DNA of 64,000 nucleotides. Origin: Candidatus Nanopelagicales bacterium (GTDB taxonomy: Bacteria; Actinomycetota; Actinomycetes; S36-B12). The notes under the pieces are model-generated. The model ran no database searches, was not told the DNA's origin, and saw only the letters and a program-made list of their open reading frames with translations. Position numbers and translations under genes: made by a program. Each line of letters opens with the position of its first letter. The first letter of the stretch is position 1. Positions 27,665-36,496 of this stretch are shown here, one piece after another. The DNA lies in contig JAURFD010000004.1 in assembly GCA_030827125.1 (NCBI GenBank), positions 62,001-126,000 of the forward strand, read 5' to 3'.

Positions 27665-28290
27665 GATGTTCTCCTTTCGGCTACCGCAGCAGCAATGCGC
27701 GGTAGTGCGGCGAGGGTTGATTCACGCCCGAACTCATCGAGCACGAACAGGTCTGTGGATGTGTCTCCCAGTGGAGCGACTCCACCGACGACCACGAGAC
27801 CGACGAGGCGGTCGAAGTCGCGGATAAAGGCGGCGGCACACTCGAAGCCGAGGGGCCCGGGCAGGAAGCGAGGGACGAAGTCGGCCCGTTCGGCCAGCGC
27901 CCGCCACTCACGTAGGCACGCCTGCGTCGCGTCGGTCCCTGCCGCAACGAGGCGGGGGCACGGATTTTGCACCGGAATGATCGGGTTGCCGGTCAGATCG
28001 GTGACGACCACGGTGACGCCCAGGAGGTCGGCGGCGACGCCGGCCGCAGCTGCTGCCACCGCCGGATCGAGTCCGGTGCCGACTCCGACTACTGCCTCGC
28101 TGGGGAACCGCCACTGCCGACCGACCTTGCGAGCCGGGAGTCGGCCATCGCTGGCCATGCGGTAGACGGTGGAGACATCGATGCCCAACAGGCGACCGAC
28201 CTCGTCGGCGCTCAGCATTCGGGAGGACAACCGCGCGGAGCCCGAGAGCGGCTGCACTGTCCGCTCCTGCACTGGCTGCACTGTCGTCAT
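27661..28290 (-). CDS. Excisionase-type HTH regulator with PocR-like Cys-rich sensor domain
   Basis: This 209-residue regulator has an N-terminal MerR/excisionase helix-turn-helix (LSADEVGRLLGIDVSTVYRM, then KVGRQWRFP). A C-terminal domain of about 135 residues follows and resembles PocR-type ligand-binding domains: TVVVTDLTGNPIIP, then NPCPRL, QACLREW and LGFECAAAFIRD. Cys 111, 125 and 151 sit where PocR proteins often carry Cys or metal ligands, so sulfide, persulfide or metal sensing is plausible. The start at 28290 has TAGCCT 6 bases upstream. Three copies of CTGCACTG lie in the first codons (28252-28283, plus strand). Its stop overlaps the SQR start, so it likely controls this operon. 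Confidence 0.8.
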   Translation of the reverse strand: MTTVQPVQERTVQPLSGSARLSSRMLSADEVGRLLGIDVSTVYRMASDGRLPARKVGRQWRFPSEAVVGVGTGLDPAVAAAAAGVAADLLGVTVVVTDLTGNPIIPVQNPCPRLVAAGTDATQACLREWRALAERADFVPRFLPGPLGFECAAAFIRDFDRLVGLVVVGGVAPLGDTSTDLFVLDEFGRESTLAALPRIAAAVAERRTS

Positions 28291-28295
28291 GTATT

Positions 28296-28308
28296 CAGGC
28301 TATGCCTG
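28296..28308. promoter_or_regulatory. Palindrome over the -10 box of the sulfur operon
   Basis: CAGGCTATGCCTG is a perfect 13-base palindrome with 5-base arms. On the minus strand it contains the TAGCCT -10 box (28297-28302) that lies 6 bases before the regulator start codon. Binding of the operon's own HTH protein here would block transcription. No direct evidence links the two. Confidence 0.45.
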
Positions 28309-28427
28309 CTCATGCCGCCTTCTGCAGGTCGAGAAGACCCGTCTTGCCCTGCCGTTATGCCCGCCCCGCGAGGACCTAAGTCCCGCTCATATCCCTCGGT
28401 GAGTTCGGGACTGGCGAGAGTGTGTGA

Positions 28428-29027
28428 TCAGTGGTCAACGCGGCGACGCCCTGCAAAGGCACGTCCCAACGTGACCTCGTCGGCGTACTCAAGGTCACCG
28501 CCGACCGGCAGCCCACTGGCCAACCGGGTCACGGTCAGCCCCAACGGTGACAGCATGCGGGCGAGGTAGGTCGCCGTCGCTTCACCTTCGAGGTTGGGGT
28601 CGGTGGCAATGATGACCTCGGTGACGTGACCATCGGCGAGGCGCTGCATGAGTTCGCGCACGCGCAGGTCGTCTGGTCCGACACCGTCAATGGGACTGAT
28701 CGCTCCGCCGAGGACGTGGTAGCGACCGCGGTATTCCCCGGTGCGCTCGATGGCAATGACATCCTTGGACTCCTCCACCACGCACAGGCTGGTGGGGTCG
28801 CGACGCGGGTCGCGGCAGATGCGGCACTCGTCGTCCTCGGTTACGTGTCCGCAACGGGAGCAGAAGCGAGCTCGCTCCTTCACCGCGTTCAACGTGTCCG
28901 CGAGGCGTCGAATATCGACCGGGTCTGCCTGCAGGATGTGGAAGGCCAGCCGTTGCGCACTCTTGGGGCCGATGCCCGGCAGGCGGCCGAGTTCATCGAT
29001 GAGGTCCGCGACTACTCCGTCGTACAT
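28428..29027 (-). CDS. recR: Recombination protein RecR
   Basis: This 199-residue DNA-repair protein acts with RecF and RecO to load RecA at gaps. It has the helix-hairpin-helix [18 protein letters not shown], the four-Cys zinc finger [16 protein letters not shown], and a Toprim domain with [12 protein letters not shown] and [17 protein letters not shown]. It starts 3 bases after the dnaX stop. The YbaB/EbfC gene that usually separates dnaX and recR in bacteria is missing. The ORF-free 137 bases between recR and the sulfur regulator hold no other gene. Confidence 0.97.
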   Translation of the reverse strand: MYDGVVADLIDELGRLPGIGPKSAQRLAFHILQADPVDIRRLADTLNAVKERARFCSRCGHVTEDDECRICRDPRRDPTSLCVVEESKDVIAIERTGEYRGRYHVLGGAISPIDGVGPDDLRVRELMQRLADGHVTEVIIATDPNLEGEATATYLARMLSPLGLTVTRLASGLPVGGDLEYADEVTLGRAFAGRRRVDH

Positions 29028-29030
29028 CGG

Positions 29031-30851
29031 CTAGCCCTGCTCAATCTCACCGATGACCGTGGCACCGAGTTCACGCTTGAGCAACTCCTCACCGGACACC
29101 TCGTCATGCTCGTCATCGTCTGGGCTCGGTACATCAATGGCGACGGGGACGTCGGCCGCCGGGTGTTTGCCGGTCGCGACAACGTCGACCTTGACGTCAG
29201 CGTGGACGACATCGAGGACGACCAGACGCAGCCGCTCATGATGACCGCTCGACAAGGCGTTGTTGACTTTGGCTTCTTCGGGAATCCCGACGGCGAGAGT
29301 GCCGTCCTCGAGCGAGAGCGGAGTGGATTCACTGAACACCATCCACGCCACGCGCGACATGTCCTTGAGCGCCTCAAGGACGGCCGGCCACATGGTGACG
29401 ATATCGGCGAGACTGCGCGACGACCCCACGGTCGAGGTCGGAGCGGGTGCGGCTTCTGCGAGAGGTGCCGCGGCGGTCACCGTGGACATCGGCGGGGGCG
29501 CGGGAGTGCTGGACGTCGTCGACGGACGACGAGGCGGCGGTGGTGGTGGGGTGGGTGCGGGCGGTTCGGCACTACGGGTTGGCATCGGCTCGGGCGCAAC
29601 ACTCGCCGGGGGGTTCGCGGCCTCGTCCATGCTCGGTTCCGTGACCGGCTCGCTCACCGTCGACGGTGGCGTCGCCTGGCGGCGCGGGAGGTCGCCGACC
29701 CCGCGCTCGAGTCGATCGAGCCGCACAGCAAGGCCACGGGGAGAGTCATCGGCTCCGGGGAGCAACAGTCGGGCAGCAAGCAACTCCAACTGCAAGCGCG
29801 GTGCCGTCGCGCCCTTGAGATCGGACAGCCCGTCACTGACCAGATCCGCGGCCCGCGACAACTCCGGCAACGTGAAGTCACTGACCTGCGTCCGCATCGC
29901 CTCGATCTCAGCATCGGGCGCGTCCAAGAGGGCGAGCGCTTCGTCGGCCGGTACGGCAGCGAGGACGATGAGGTTGCGCAGTCGCTGCAGCAGATCCGTG
30001 GCGAACCGGCGAGGGTCGTGCCCGGCATCAACGACGCGTTCGATGACCGAGAAGAGCCGGGCACCTTCCCCTGAGGAGATGGCGGCCACGGTCTCATCGA
30101 GAAGTGCCGCGTCGGTCACCCCCAACTGCGCGGCGACGTCCTCGTGCGTGAGCCCCTCTGGTCCCGCCCCAGCGATGAGTTGGCCAAGGATTGACAGGGC
30201 ATCTCGCACACTGCCGGCCGCAGCGCGAGCGACAAGGGCTAATGCCGCGGGATCAGCGGGAATTCCTTCGGCCTCGCACACCTGAGCGAGGTGCTGTTGC
30301 AGGACCCGCGCGGGAACAAGTCGAAATGTGTAATTGAAGGTGCGCGACCGAATCGTCGAGAGAACCTTGTCGACCTCGGTCGTCGCAAAGATGAAACGCA
30401 CATGCTCGGGGGGTTCCTCGACGAGCTTGAGCAGAGCATTGAATCCCGCCGTCGACACCATGTGAGCCTCATCGACGATGTAGACCTTGTACCGCGAGGA
30501 CACGGGGGCGAACATGGCTCGCTCGCGGAGCTCGCGCGTATCGTCAACACCGCCGTGGCTCGCTGCGTCAAGTTCGATGACGTCGATCGATCCCGGCCCA
30601 TTCGGGGCGAGGTCCAGGCAGCTTTGGCATTCACCGCAGGGATCGGGTGTCGGACCCTGAGCACAGTTCAACGAACGCGCCAGGATTCGCGCGGTTGAGG
30701 TCTTGCCACATCCACGGGGACCGGACAGCAGGTAGGCGTGATGCATCCGATCCTGGGAAAGCGCCCTCGACAGTGGCACGGTGACGTGCTCCTGACCCAC
30801 CACTTCGGACAGCCGCCCGGGACGGTAGGTGCGGTAGAGGGCGGTAGACAC
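29031..30851 (-). CDS. dnaX: DNA polymerase III subunit gamma/tau
   Basis: This 606-residue clamp-loader ATPase starts STALYRTYRPGRLSEVVGQE, with Walker A GPRGCGKTSTARI, a zinc motif with CGECQSC, Walker B YIVDEAHMVS and sensor FIFATTEVDKVL. Domain III continues to about residue 365. It is followed by a Pro/Ala/Ser/Thr linker (residues 380-470) and a C-terminal tau-like region. GTG 30851 is chosen because TAGGGT at 30859-30864 (minus strand) ends 7 bases upstream, and because it gives the standard N terminus. No A-rich slippery site is present, so a separate gamma product is not predicted. Confidence 0.96.
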   Translation of the reverse strand: MSTALYRTYRPGRLSEVVGQEHVTVPLSRALSQDRMHHAYLLSGPRGCGKTSTARILARSLNCAQGPTPDPCGECQSCLDLAPNGPGSIDVIELDAASHGGVDDTRELRERAMFAPVSSRYKVYIVDEAHMVSTAGFNALLKLVEEPPEHVRFIFATTEVDKVLSTIRSRTFNYTFRLVPARVLQQHLAQVCEAEGIPADPAALALVARAAAGSVRDALSILGQLIAGAGPEGLTHEDVAAQLGVTDAALLDETVAAISSGEGARLFSVIERVVDAGHDPRRFATDLLQRLRNLIVLAAVPADEALALLDAPDAEIEAMRTQVSDFTLPELSRAADLVSDGLSDLKGATAPRLQLELLAARLLLPGADDSPRGLAVRLDRLERGVGDLPRRQATPPSTVSEPVTEPSMDEAANPPASVAPEPMPTRSAEPPAPTPPPPPPRRPSTTSSTPAPPPMSTVTAAAPLAEAAPAPTSTVGSSRSLADIVTMWPAVLEALKDMSRVAWMVFSESTPLSLEDGTLAVGIPEEAKVNNALSSGHHERLRLVVLDVVHADVKVDVVATGKHPAADVPVAIDVPSPDDDEHDEVSGEELLKRELGATVIGEIEQG

Positions 30852-30895
30852 GACGGTCACCCTAGCCCCCGAGGCCGACGGCGCCGGACGAACGG

Positions 30896-30982
30896 GACCC
30901 CTCGCGCACCCGATAGAGCCTGCCGACCCTTGCTGCCTTCCGGCCCTGGGGGATTGAGCGGGATACCGCCACGCGAGGGGTC
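30896..30982 (-). ncRNA. ffs: Signal recognition particle 4.5S RNA
   Basis: The minus strand has the conserved SRP RNA apex GCCGGAAGGCAGCAAGGG, with GGAAG tetraloop and asymmetric loop, flanked by pairing segments. The ends 30896-30906 and 30972-30982 pair over 11 bases. The length of about 87 bases fits small bacterial SRP RNA. The place between dnaX and a tRNA-Ser gene is typical of actinobacteria. The exact ends are approximate. Confidence 0.9.
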
Positions 30983-31071
30983 GACCGCGAGTCTACGCCA
31001 GCGGTGCTGAACGTCCCGACCCCGCGTGCTGTGATCCAGCGACAGCGGCGGCATACCGCGACACAGAAAGA

Positions 31072-31098
31072 CCCGGGAACCCACCTGGGGTTCCCGGG
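31072..31098 (-). terminator. Hairpin terminator after tRNA-Ser(GGA)
   Basis: Arms CCCGGGAACCC at 31072-31082 and 31088-31098 pair perfectly over 11 bases with a 5-base loop. On the minus strand the hairpin is followed by TCTTTCTG, a weak T-rich tail. It lies 12 bases after the tRNA and before the SRP RNA. Confidence 0.75.
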
Positions 31099-31110
31099 CC
31101 ATCCGTGGCG

Positions 31111-31195
31111 CGGAGGATAGGGGATTTGAACCCCTGAGGGATTGCTCCCAACACGCTTTCCAAGCGTGCGCCCTAGGCCACTAGGCGAATCCTCC
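31111..31195 (-). tRNA. tRNA-Ser(GGA)
   Basis: The minus strand folds as a class II tRNA of 85 bases. Acceptor GGAGGAT pairs with ATCCTCC, the anticodon loop TTGGAAA carries GGA, and a long variable arm precedes the T arm with GGGGTTCAAATCCCC. CCA is not encoded. A TACCCT box lies just upstream at about 31203-31208 on the minus strand. Confidence 0.96.
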
Positions 31196-31384
31196 GCCGC
31201 CGAGGGTACCTGCCAGCAGCGCGGAGCCGACCACAAGGTCCGAGACGTCCGGCAACGACACCCCTCAGCCACGTGCCGCATTCGGACGGCATCGACACCT
31301 ACACTGGTCGAAACCCTGGGGGGCTCTGCGACGTCCTACGTGCGCTGGCCGGTACCGGGCCGCAGATCGAGGAGGATCTACCCC

Positions 31385-32068
31385 ATGAGCGTCCCCAGCA
31401 ACGGGCCACGACCCAGCCATCGCCATCGGCGGCGGCAGAGTCCGGTGGTTGCCGTGATCCTGGTGGTCGTCGGCATGGTCATCCTCTTCGGCGCGGGCTA
31501 CGGCCTCTCGCGCATCATCCAGGGCGCTTCGTCCGATGCCGGTGGCAGCGAAGCCTCACCCACCGCGACCGCGAGCAGCTCGACGACCGGCCCCGAGCCG
31601 GAGCCGTGCGTCACCGTGACGGTGACTCCCGGCGCCGGATTACCCAGCCCCGCGCAGGTGACCACCAACGTGTACAACGCCACCGACCGTGCGGGCCTTG
31701 CCGCCAGCACCGCTGAGGGACTCCAACTGCGTGGCTTTGTCATCGGCGCTATCGACAACGACCCACTATCAAAGACGATCACCGGTGTCGCGGAATTGCG
31801 TCACGGGCCGTCGGGTGAGTCCGCGGCCAAACTCCTCGCGTTCTACCTTCCCGGCGCCGAGCTCGTGGACGACGGTCGACAGGACGCGACGGTCGACACC
31901 GTGCTTGGCGCGGCGTACACGTCGGTTGCACCGCAGTCCGAGGTTGATGCCGCGCTGGCGGCGCCGTCGCCGTCTCCTTCGGGTCCCGGGTGCTCACCGT
32001 CAGCCACGCCGTCCACGGCGGCCACCGAGCCTTCGACCCCTGAGGCCACGCCCGCCGCCTCGGAGTAA
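31385..32068 (+). CDS. LytR_C domain membrane protein
   Basis: This 227-residue protein has a basic N terminus, one membrane segment (VVAVILVVVGMVILFGAGYGL), a Ser/Thr linker and a LytR_C domain: TTNVYNATDRAGLAASTAEG, then LRGFVIGAIDNDPLS. The domain is common in actinobacterial envelope proteins, sometimes next to LytR-CpsA-Psr phosphotransferases. The domain is followed by a Ser/Pro/Ala/Thr tail likely to reach into the wall. ATG 31385 follows GGAGGATCTACCCC. Two Cys (EPEPCVTVT and GPGCSPS) flank the domain and may pair. Confidence 0.85.
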   Translation: MSVPSNGPRPSHRHRRRQSPVVAVILVVVGMVILFGAGYGLSRIIQGASSDAGGSEASPTATASSSTTGPEPEPCVTVTVTPGAGLPSPAQVTTNVYNATDRAGLAASTAEGLQLRGFVIGAIDNDPLSKTITGVAELRHGPSGESAAKLLAFYLPGAELVDDGRQDATVDTVLGAAYTSVAPQSEVDAALAAPSPSPSGPGCSPSATPSTAATEPSTPEATPAASE

Positions 32069-32073
32069 GCCTT

Positions 32074-32868
32074 TCAGGGAACGACGACTCCGATCAGCGG
32101 AGTGATCGCGCTGCCGCCCTGGAACGGGTTGCTCAACTCGACAGCCACGAAGAACAGCACACCGTAGACGGCAGCCATGACGGCAATAAGCACAATGTTG
32201 AGGCGTCGTCGCGTTGGCTGGAAGATCGTAGTCATCGCCAGGCTGACAACGCCGAGGAAGATCGTGACCCCCAGGAGGCCCACCGCGTTCGGACTTGGCA
32301 CCGCCCCGAGGCGATCCGTGGCCGACATGAACATGTCGTCGACCGAGCCGGTCAGCGTCGACCAGAGCGGACTTTGATCGGCTCCCAGGCTGAGACTGCG
32401 GCCGAGCGCAGCGGTCACTTCAGCAGCGGCGCTACTCTGCAGCGAATAGGCGGAGAGGGCGTCAGCTCGCTCCATGAGCGGCCACTCGTCATTCGCAACG
32501 ACGCTGCCATAACTCTCGAGGGATGCGACGAGATCATCTCTGCCCACGGCTGCCGGCAACTGGCTGGCGGCAGCCATCGCGCGGTAGTAGTACTGCGCCT
32601 CCTCGTGCGTTGCAGCGTCCGCATCCCGGTATCCCCCGATGAACTGGCTCACGGTGAAACCGAAGAGGAAGACGAATCCCAGACTCGTCACCTGGATGAT
32701 TCGGCCGCTGAGGTGATGAGCCGCGGGCGGAGAGGGGCTTGAGTCGGTCTCATCCTTCTCGGGCTCTTGCGCCAGGGACACGATCTGACCGTGAAACAGC
32801 CACACGAGCGCGACGCTGATCCCCGCCGTCACGATCACCGAGAGGATCAACTGCACCGCGGTGGGCAC
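32074..32868 (-). CDS. DUF4239 / bestrophin-like membrane protein
   Basis: This 264-residue membrane protein has one N-terminal helix (LILSVIVTAGISVALVWLF), a second helix GFVFLFGFTVSQF, a periplasmic helical segment of about 100 residues, and two C-terminal helices ending VLFFVAVELSNPFQGG. The last block (E/D-x-x-xPFxG) is the hallmark of the DUF4239 (bestrophin-like) family, of unknown function. GTG 32868 is preferred to the longer GTG 32943, because the added 25 residues do not look coding and a TACGCT box lies close upstream. It converges on the LytR_C gene. Confidence 0.75.
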   Translation of the reverse strand: MPTAVQLILSVIVTAGISVALVWLFHGQIVSLAQEPEKDETDSSPSPPAAHHLSGRIIQVTSLGFVFLFGFTVSQFIGGYRDADAATHEEAQYYYRAMAAASQLPAAVGRDDLVASLESYGSVVANDEWPLMERADALSAYSLQSSAAAEVTAALGRSLSLGADQSPLWSTLTGSVDDMFMSATDRLGAVPSPNAVGLLGVTIFLGVVSLAMTTIFQPTRRRLNIVLIAVMAAVYGVLFFVAVELSNPFQGGSAITPLIGVVVP

Positions 32869-33033
32869 GCTCAGGGCGTAGTCAGCGTACGACCCGGGGT
32901 CAGGATGCCAGAGGTTCTCGCCGCGGCAACGACTTATCGGCACGGATGGACTGACTCACCGTCAAGGCAAACTTCCCTGATCGGCGTACGCGCCGGTCCC
33001 CCCTCACTAACCTTCACTCCGACAGGAGGGGAC

Positions 33034-34437
33034 ATGTCGACGTCAAGCAATCCGCGATCCGCCTGGGTCGTCGCCTTGAGCGCCGCCACCCTCGGCGTGA
33101 TCTACGGCTACGACGGTTCCAACATCGCGGGCGCTCAGTTGTACTTTGCCGAGTACTTCGGGCTGCCCGGCGACGGGGGAACGATCGAGACGATCGTGAC
33201 TGCCGTGGTGTACGGCGAGCTCGTCGGAGCACTTGCGGGTGGCTTCATCATCAACCGCTTTGGCCGACGCCCCACCATCATCGCCGTCGCCTTCGGGTAC
33301 GTCGTCTTCTGTCTCGCGAGTGCCTTCTCCGTCTCGCCCCTCATGCTGGGTGTCTCGCGGGTCCTGCTCGGCCTCACCATCGGCATCTCGTTGATTGCCG
33401 TACCGGTCTTCGTCGCCGAGTCAGTGCCAGCCCGCATCCGCGGTGCGACGCTCGTCGCCTACCAGGTGGCGGCGGTGGTGGGCATCATCATCGGCTATCT
33501 CGCCGCACTGGCCCTGAGCGGGCTGAGTGGCTCGCTGAACTGGCGGCTCATGCTCGGCCTGGCCGCCGTACCCGCGCTCCTGCTCATACCCGCACTCCTT
33601 CGTCTGCCCGAGACTGCCCGCTGGCTCATGCTCAAGGGACGAGTGGATGAGGCACGCGTGTCACTGGAGCGAACAGATCCCGACGCCGATATCGACGCCG
33701 AACTCGCCGACATGCAGGCTGCCATCACCGGCGAACGCGGGGGGCGCATCCGCGAGATGCTGCGCAAGCCCTACCTGCGCGCCACGGTCTTCGTTGTCGG
33801 CCTGGGATTCTTCATTCAGATCACCGGTATCAACGCCACGGTGGCCTACGGCCCGAAGATCTTCCAGGCAATGGGCGTGGACACCAATACCGAGTCAATC
33901 CTCATGTCGACCCTGGTTCAAGCGATCGCGCTGATCGCCGTGCTTGCTTCGATGACGGTGGTGGACCGCTGGGGTCGCCGACCCATCCTCCTCACGGGCA
34001 TCGCCATCATGATCGTGTCGCAACTGGCGATGGTCGTCACCTTTGCCACGCAGGATGGCGAGACCTTCACCACGGCACAGATTGCACTGGGATTCGCGGG
34101 GCTGGCCGGGATCAACATCGGTTTCGTCTTCGGCTTTGGGGCGCTCGTGTGGGTGTATTCCAGCGAGAGCTTCCCCGCTCGACTCCGTGGCTACGGGTCA
34201 AGCGCCATGCTCGGCTCGGACCTGCTGGCCAACATCATCATCGTGCAGTTCTTCCTCACCGTGCTCAACACCATCGGCGGGGCATGGTCCTTCACCCTGT
34301 TCGCTATCCTCGCCGGACTTGCCTGGATCTTCGTGTGGCGTCTCGCACCGGAGACCCGCGGACGTGAACTCGAGGAGATCCAGGGCTACTGGGAGAACGG
34401 CGGCTCATGGCCGACCGAGGCGAAGGAGGCACGCTGA
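33034..34437 (+). CDS. MFS sugar porter
   Basis: This 467-residue transporter has twelve helices and the sugar-porter signatures: NRFGRRPTIIA after helix 2, SVPARIRGATL, PETARWLMLKGR after helix 6, QITGINATVAYGPKIF in helix 7, VDRWGRRPILLTG after helix 8, and PETRGRELEEIQ at the end. These fit the XylE/GLUT-type proton-linked sugar importers. The three downstream genes (ROK kinase, SIS deaminase and convergent nagA) suggest an amino sugar such as GlcNAc or glucosamine as the cargo. ATG 33034 follows AGGAGGGGAC. The stop overlaps the kinase start as TGATG. Confidence 0.9.
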   Translation: MSTSSNPRSAWVVALSAATLGVIYGYDGSNIAGAQLYFAEYFGLPGDGGTIETIVTAVVYGELVGALAGGFIINRFGRRPTIIAVAFGYVVFCLASAFSVSPLMLGVSRVLLGLTIGISLIAVPVFVAESVPARIRGATLVAYQVAAVVGIIIGYLAALALSGLSGSLNWRLMLGLAAVPALLLIPALLRLPETARWLMLKGRVDEARVSLERTDPDADIDAELADMQAAITGERGGRIREMLRKPYLRATVFVVGLGFFIQITGINATVAYGPKIFQAMGVDTNTESILMSTLVQAIALIAVLASMTVVDRWGRRPILLTGIAIMIVSQLAMVVTFATQDGETFTTAQIALGFAGLAGINIGFVFGFGALVWVYSSESFPARLRGYGSSAMLGSDLLANIIIVQFFLTVLNTIGGAWSFTLFAILAGLAWIFVWRLAPETRGRELEEIQGYWENGGSWPTEAKEAR

Positions 34438-35435
34438 TGCTGCGCGCGGGGGTAGATCTCGGCGGCACCAAGATCCAAAGCGTCATCGTCGACCCCGCGG
34501 GTGAGGTGCTCGGCCAGAATAGAATTCCCACCCCGCAAGATCACGGCTCCGCCGGCGTCATCACCGCGATGGTCTCGTCCGTGCACGCTGCGCTCGCCGA
34601 CGCCAACGCGGGCCTGAGCGACGTGCTCGGTGTCGGGGTCGGCGCGCCGGGGCAAATCGACCATGAGGCGGGCACCGTCAGCCACGCGGGCAACCTCCCG
34701 GACTGGCTCGGCACCGTCGCCGTCGCCGGCCCCATGCGTGAGGCTCTCGGCGTGCCCATTGAACTTGCCAACGACGTCCAGGTGGGCGTCATGGCGGAGT
34801 CTCGACTTGGCGCGGGACGTCCCTACTCCTCCATGCTCGGCATCTTCTGCGGCACCGGCGTGGGCGGCGGCATCGTCATCAACGACGCCCTGTGGCTCGG
34901 GCGTGGGGCGGCAGGCGAGGTGGGCCACATGGTGGTCATGCCGGACGGTGCACCGTGCCCGTGCGGTCGCCGCGGTTGCCTTGAGGCGTACGCCGGCCGC
35001 TCGGCGATGGAGCAGGAGGCTCGGCGACGCGTCGACCGGGGCAAGCACACAAAGCTGTTCACCATCATGCAGAAGAAGGGGCGGACCCGGCTCTCGAGCG
35101 GCGTGTGGGCCAAGGCACTGGACAAGGGTGACCACATGGCCAATGACCTCATCGACCGCGCTGTGTGGGCCCTCGGCCTTGCGAGTGCGAGCGCGGTCAA
35201 CCTGCTCGATGTTGAGGCCGTCGTCATCGGTGGGGGCTTGGGGTGTCGACTCGGTACGCCGTTCGCCGATCGCATTCGCGCGGCGATGATCCCGCATCTG
35301 ATCCTTCCGGAGAAGGCGCCGCAGGTGCTCAGCGCTGCGCTCGGTGATCTCGGTGGCGCCATGGGTGCGGCGCTGCGGGTGGAGCACACGGTGCCGCCTC
35401 CCGGCGAGATCGGCGTGGTCACGGAGGAGGACTGA
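34437..35435 (+). CDS. ROK family sugar kinase
   Basis: This 332-residue kinase has the ATP phosphate loop GVDLGGTKIQSVIVD, the phosphate-2 region GIFCGTGVGGGIVIN, and the ROK zinc motif GEVGHMVVMPDGAPCPCGRRGC followed by LEAYAGRSAM. The His and three Cys of the zinc site are all present. It probably phosphorylates the sugar brought in by the transporter (glucose, GlcNAc or ManNAc type). The ATG overlaps the transporter stop and has AAGGAGG upstream. The specificity is inferred from context. Confidence 0.9.
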   Translation: MLRAGVDLGGTKIQSVIVDPAGEVLGQNRIPTPQDHGSAGVITAMVSSVHAALADANAGLSDVLGVGVGAPGQIDHEAGTVSHAGNLPDWLGTVAVAGPMREALGVPIELANDVQVGVMAESRLGAGRPYSSMLGIFCGTGVGGGIVINDALWLGRGAAGEVGHMVVMPDGAPCPCGRRGCLEAYAGRSAMEQEARRRVDRGKHTKLFTIMQKKGRTRLSSGVWAKALDKGDHMANDLIDRAVWALGLASASAVNLLDVEAVVIGGGLGCRLGTPFADRIRAAMIPHLILPEKAPQVLSAALGDLGGAMGAALRVEHTVPPPGEIGVVTEED

Positions 35436-35436
35436 C

Positions 35437-36474
35437 ATGGTCGAGCGCGGGGCGACCATGGCGACCGAGATTGCCGAGCAGCCTCGGTCTCTTGAGCGGC
35501 TCCTGCGCGAGGGACGTGAGCAGTTCGCCGCGGCTTGCCGACTCATCGAGCAGGCCGACCCGCGATTCGTCCTCCTCGCCGCGCGCGGGACATCCGATCA
35601 CGCAGCGCTCTATGCCAAATACCTCATCGAAACGCGGCTTGGCCTGCCCGCCGGACTGGTGTCAGCGTCGACGCTGACGGTCTACGGATCTGAGCCGCGG
35701 TACGACGGAGTCTTGTGGATCGCGCTGAGCCAATCGGGCGGCTCGCCGGACCTGGTCGAGTCCACCGAGAGTGCGCGATCCGCGGGCGCCACGACGATCG
35801 CGATGACCAACGCTGCCGGATCTCCCCTGGCTCAGGTGGCCGACCTGCACATCGACGTGATGGCCGGACCGGAGCGGGCGGTCGCGGCCACCAAGAGCTA
35901 CACGAGCGAACTACTCGCCTCCTGGCTGCTCATCAACGCGTGGGCAGGCGGTGACGGAATCCCGGCGATGGCGCTGCCCGAGCATGCGCAGGCCGTGGTG
36001 GAGCAGGGCGCCGGACTCGAGGTGGCCCCGCGCTACCGGTTCGTCGAGCGCTTGGTGACCACGGGTCGCGGATTTGCCTACCCCACCGCTCGGGAGGCCG
36101 CCCTCAAGCTCATGGAGACGTCGTACCTGGCGGCGCATGCCTTCTCCAGTGCCGATCTCATGCACGGCCCCCTCGCGATGATCGACGAGGACCGACCCGT
36201 CATCGCCGTCGTACCCTTCGGGGCAGGTGGTGCAGCCATGCAACCGGTGCTCGATCGTCTGGGTGAACGCGGTGCCGACCTGCTGGTCGAGGGCGATATC
36301 TCGCGTGCGCCGAACGCGGCCGCGCACATCCCACTCCCCGACGACGTGGCCGAGGACCTCGCGCCGGTGCTACAGATCATTCCGCTTCAGCAGTTGGCCT
36401 ACGCGATGGCCATCGCCCGAGGCTACGACCCGGATGCCCCGCGTGGGCTGCGCAAGGTGACCGAAACCCTCTAG
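35437..36474 (+). CDS. SIS domain protein, glucosamine-6-phosphate deaminase-like (NagB-II type)
   Basis: This 345-residue protein has two SIS domains and no glutaminase domain. Motifs are LLAARGTSDHAALYAKYLIE, then IALSQSGGSPDLVES, then AATKSYTSELLAS in the first half, and AREAALKLMETSYLAA with LMHGPLAMI in the second. These match the isomerase half of GlmS and the NagB-II/AgaS group that deaminates glucosamine-6-phosphate or galactosamine-6-phosphate. It sits one base after the ROK kinase stop, with GGAGGA in front of ATG 35437. It likely takes the place of a classical NagB here. Confidence 0.85.
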   Translation: MVERGATMATEIAEQPRSLERLLREGREQFAAACRLIEQADPRFVLLAARGTSDHAALYAKYLIETRLGLPAGLVSASTLTVYGSEPRYDGVLWIALSQSGGSPDLVESTESARSAGATTIAMTNAAGSPLAQVADLHIDVMAGPERAVAATKSYTSELLASWLLINAWAGGDGIPAMALPEHAQAVVEQGAGLEVAPRYRFVERLVTTGRGFAYPTAREAALKLMETSYLAAHAFSSADLMHGPLAMIDEDRPVIAVVPFGAGGAAMQPVLDRLGERGADLLVEGDISRAPNAAAHIPLPDDVAEDLAPVLQIIPLQQLAYAMAIARGYDPDAPRGLRKVTETL

Positions 36475-36496
36475 ACCCCTTCGCCGAGGTTGGGGG

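Noticed and set aside
28252-28283. Three CTGCACTG copies as a CRISPR-like or satellite repeat
   Set aside because: The units are only 8 bases, irregularly spaced and within the coding start of the regulator.
29031-30851. Programmed frameshift for a short gamma product of dnaX
   Set aside because: No A-rich slippery heptamer or following stem was found at the domain III end.
34386-35546. 386-codon minus-strand frame across the ROK gene
   Set aside because: It runs antisense to a clear ROK kinase and into its neighbours, and has Arg/His/Ala-rich composition without motifs.
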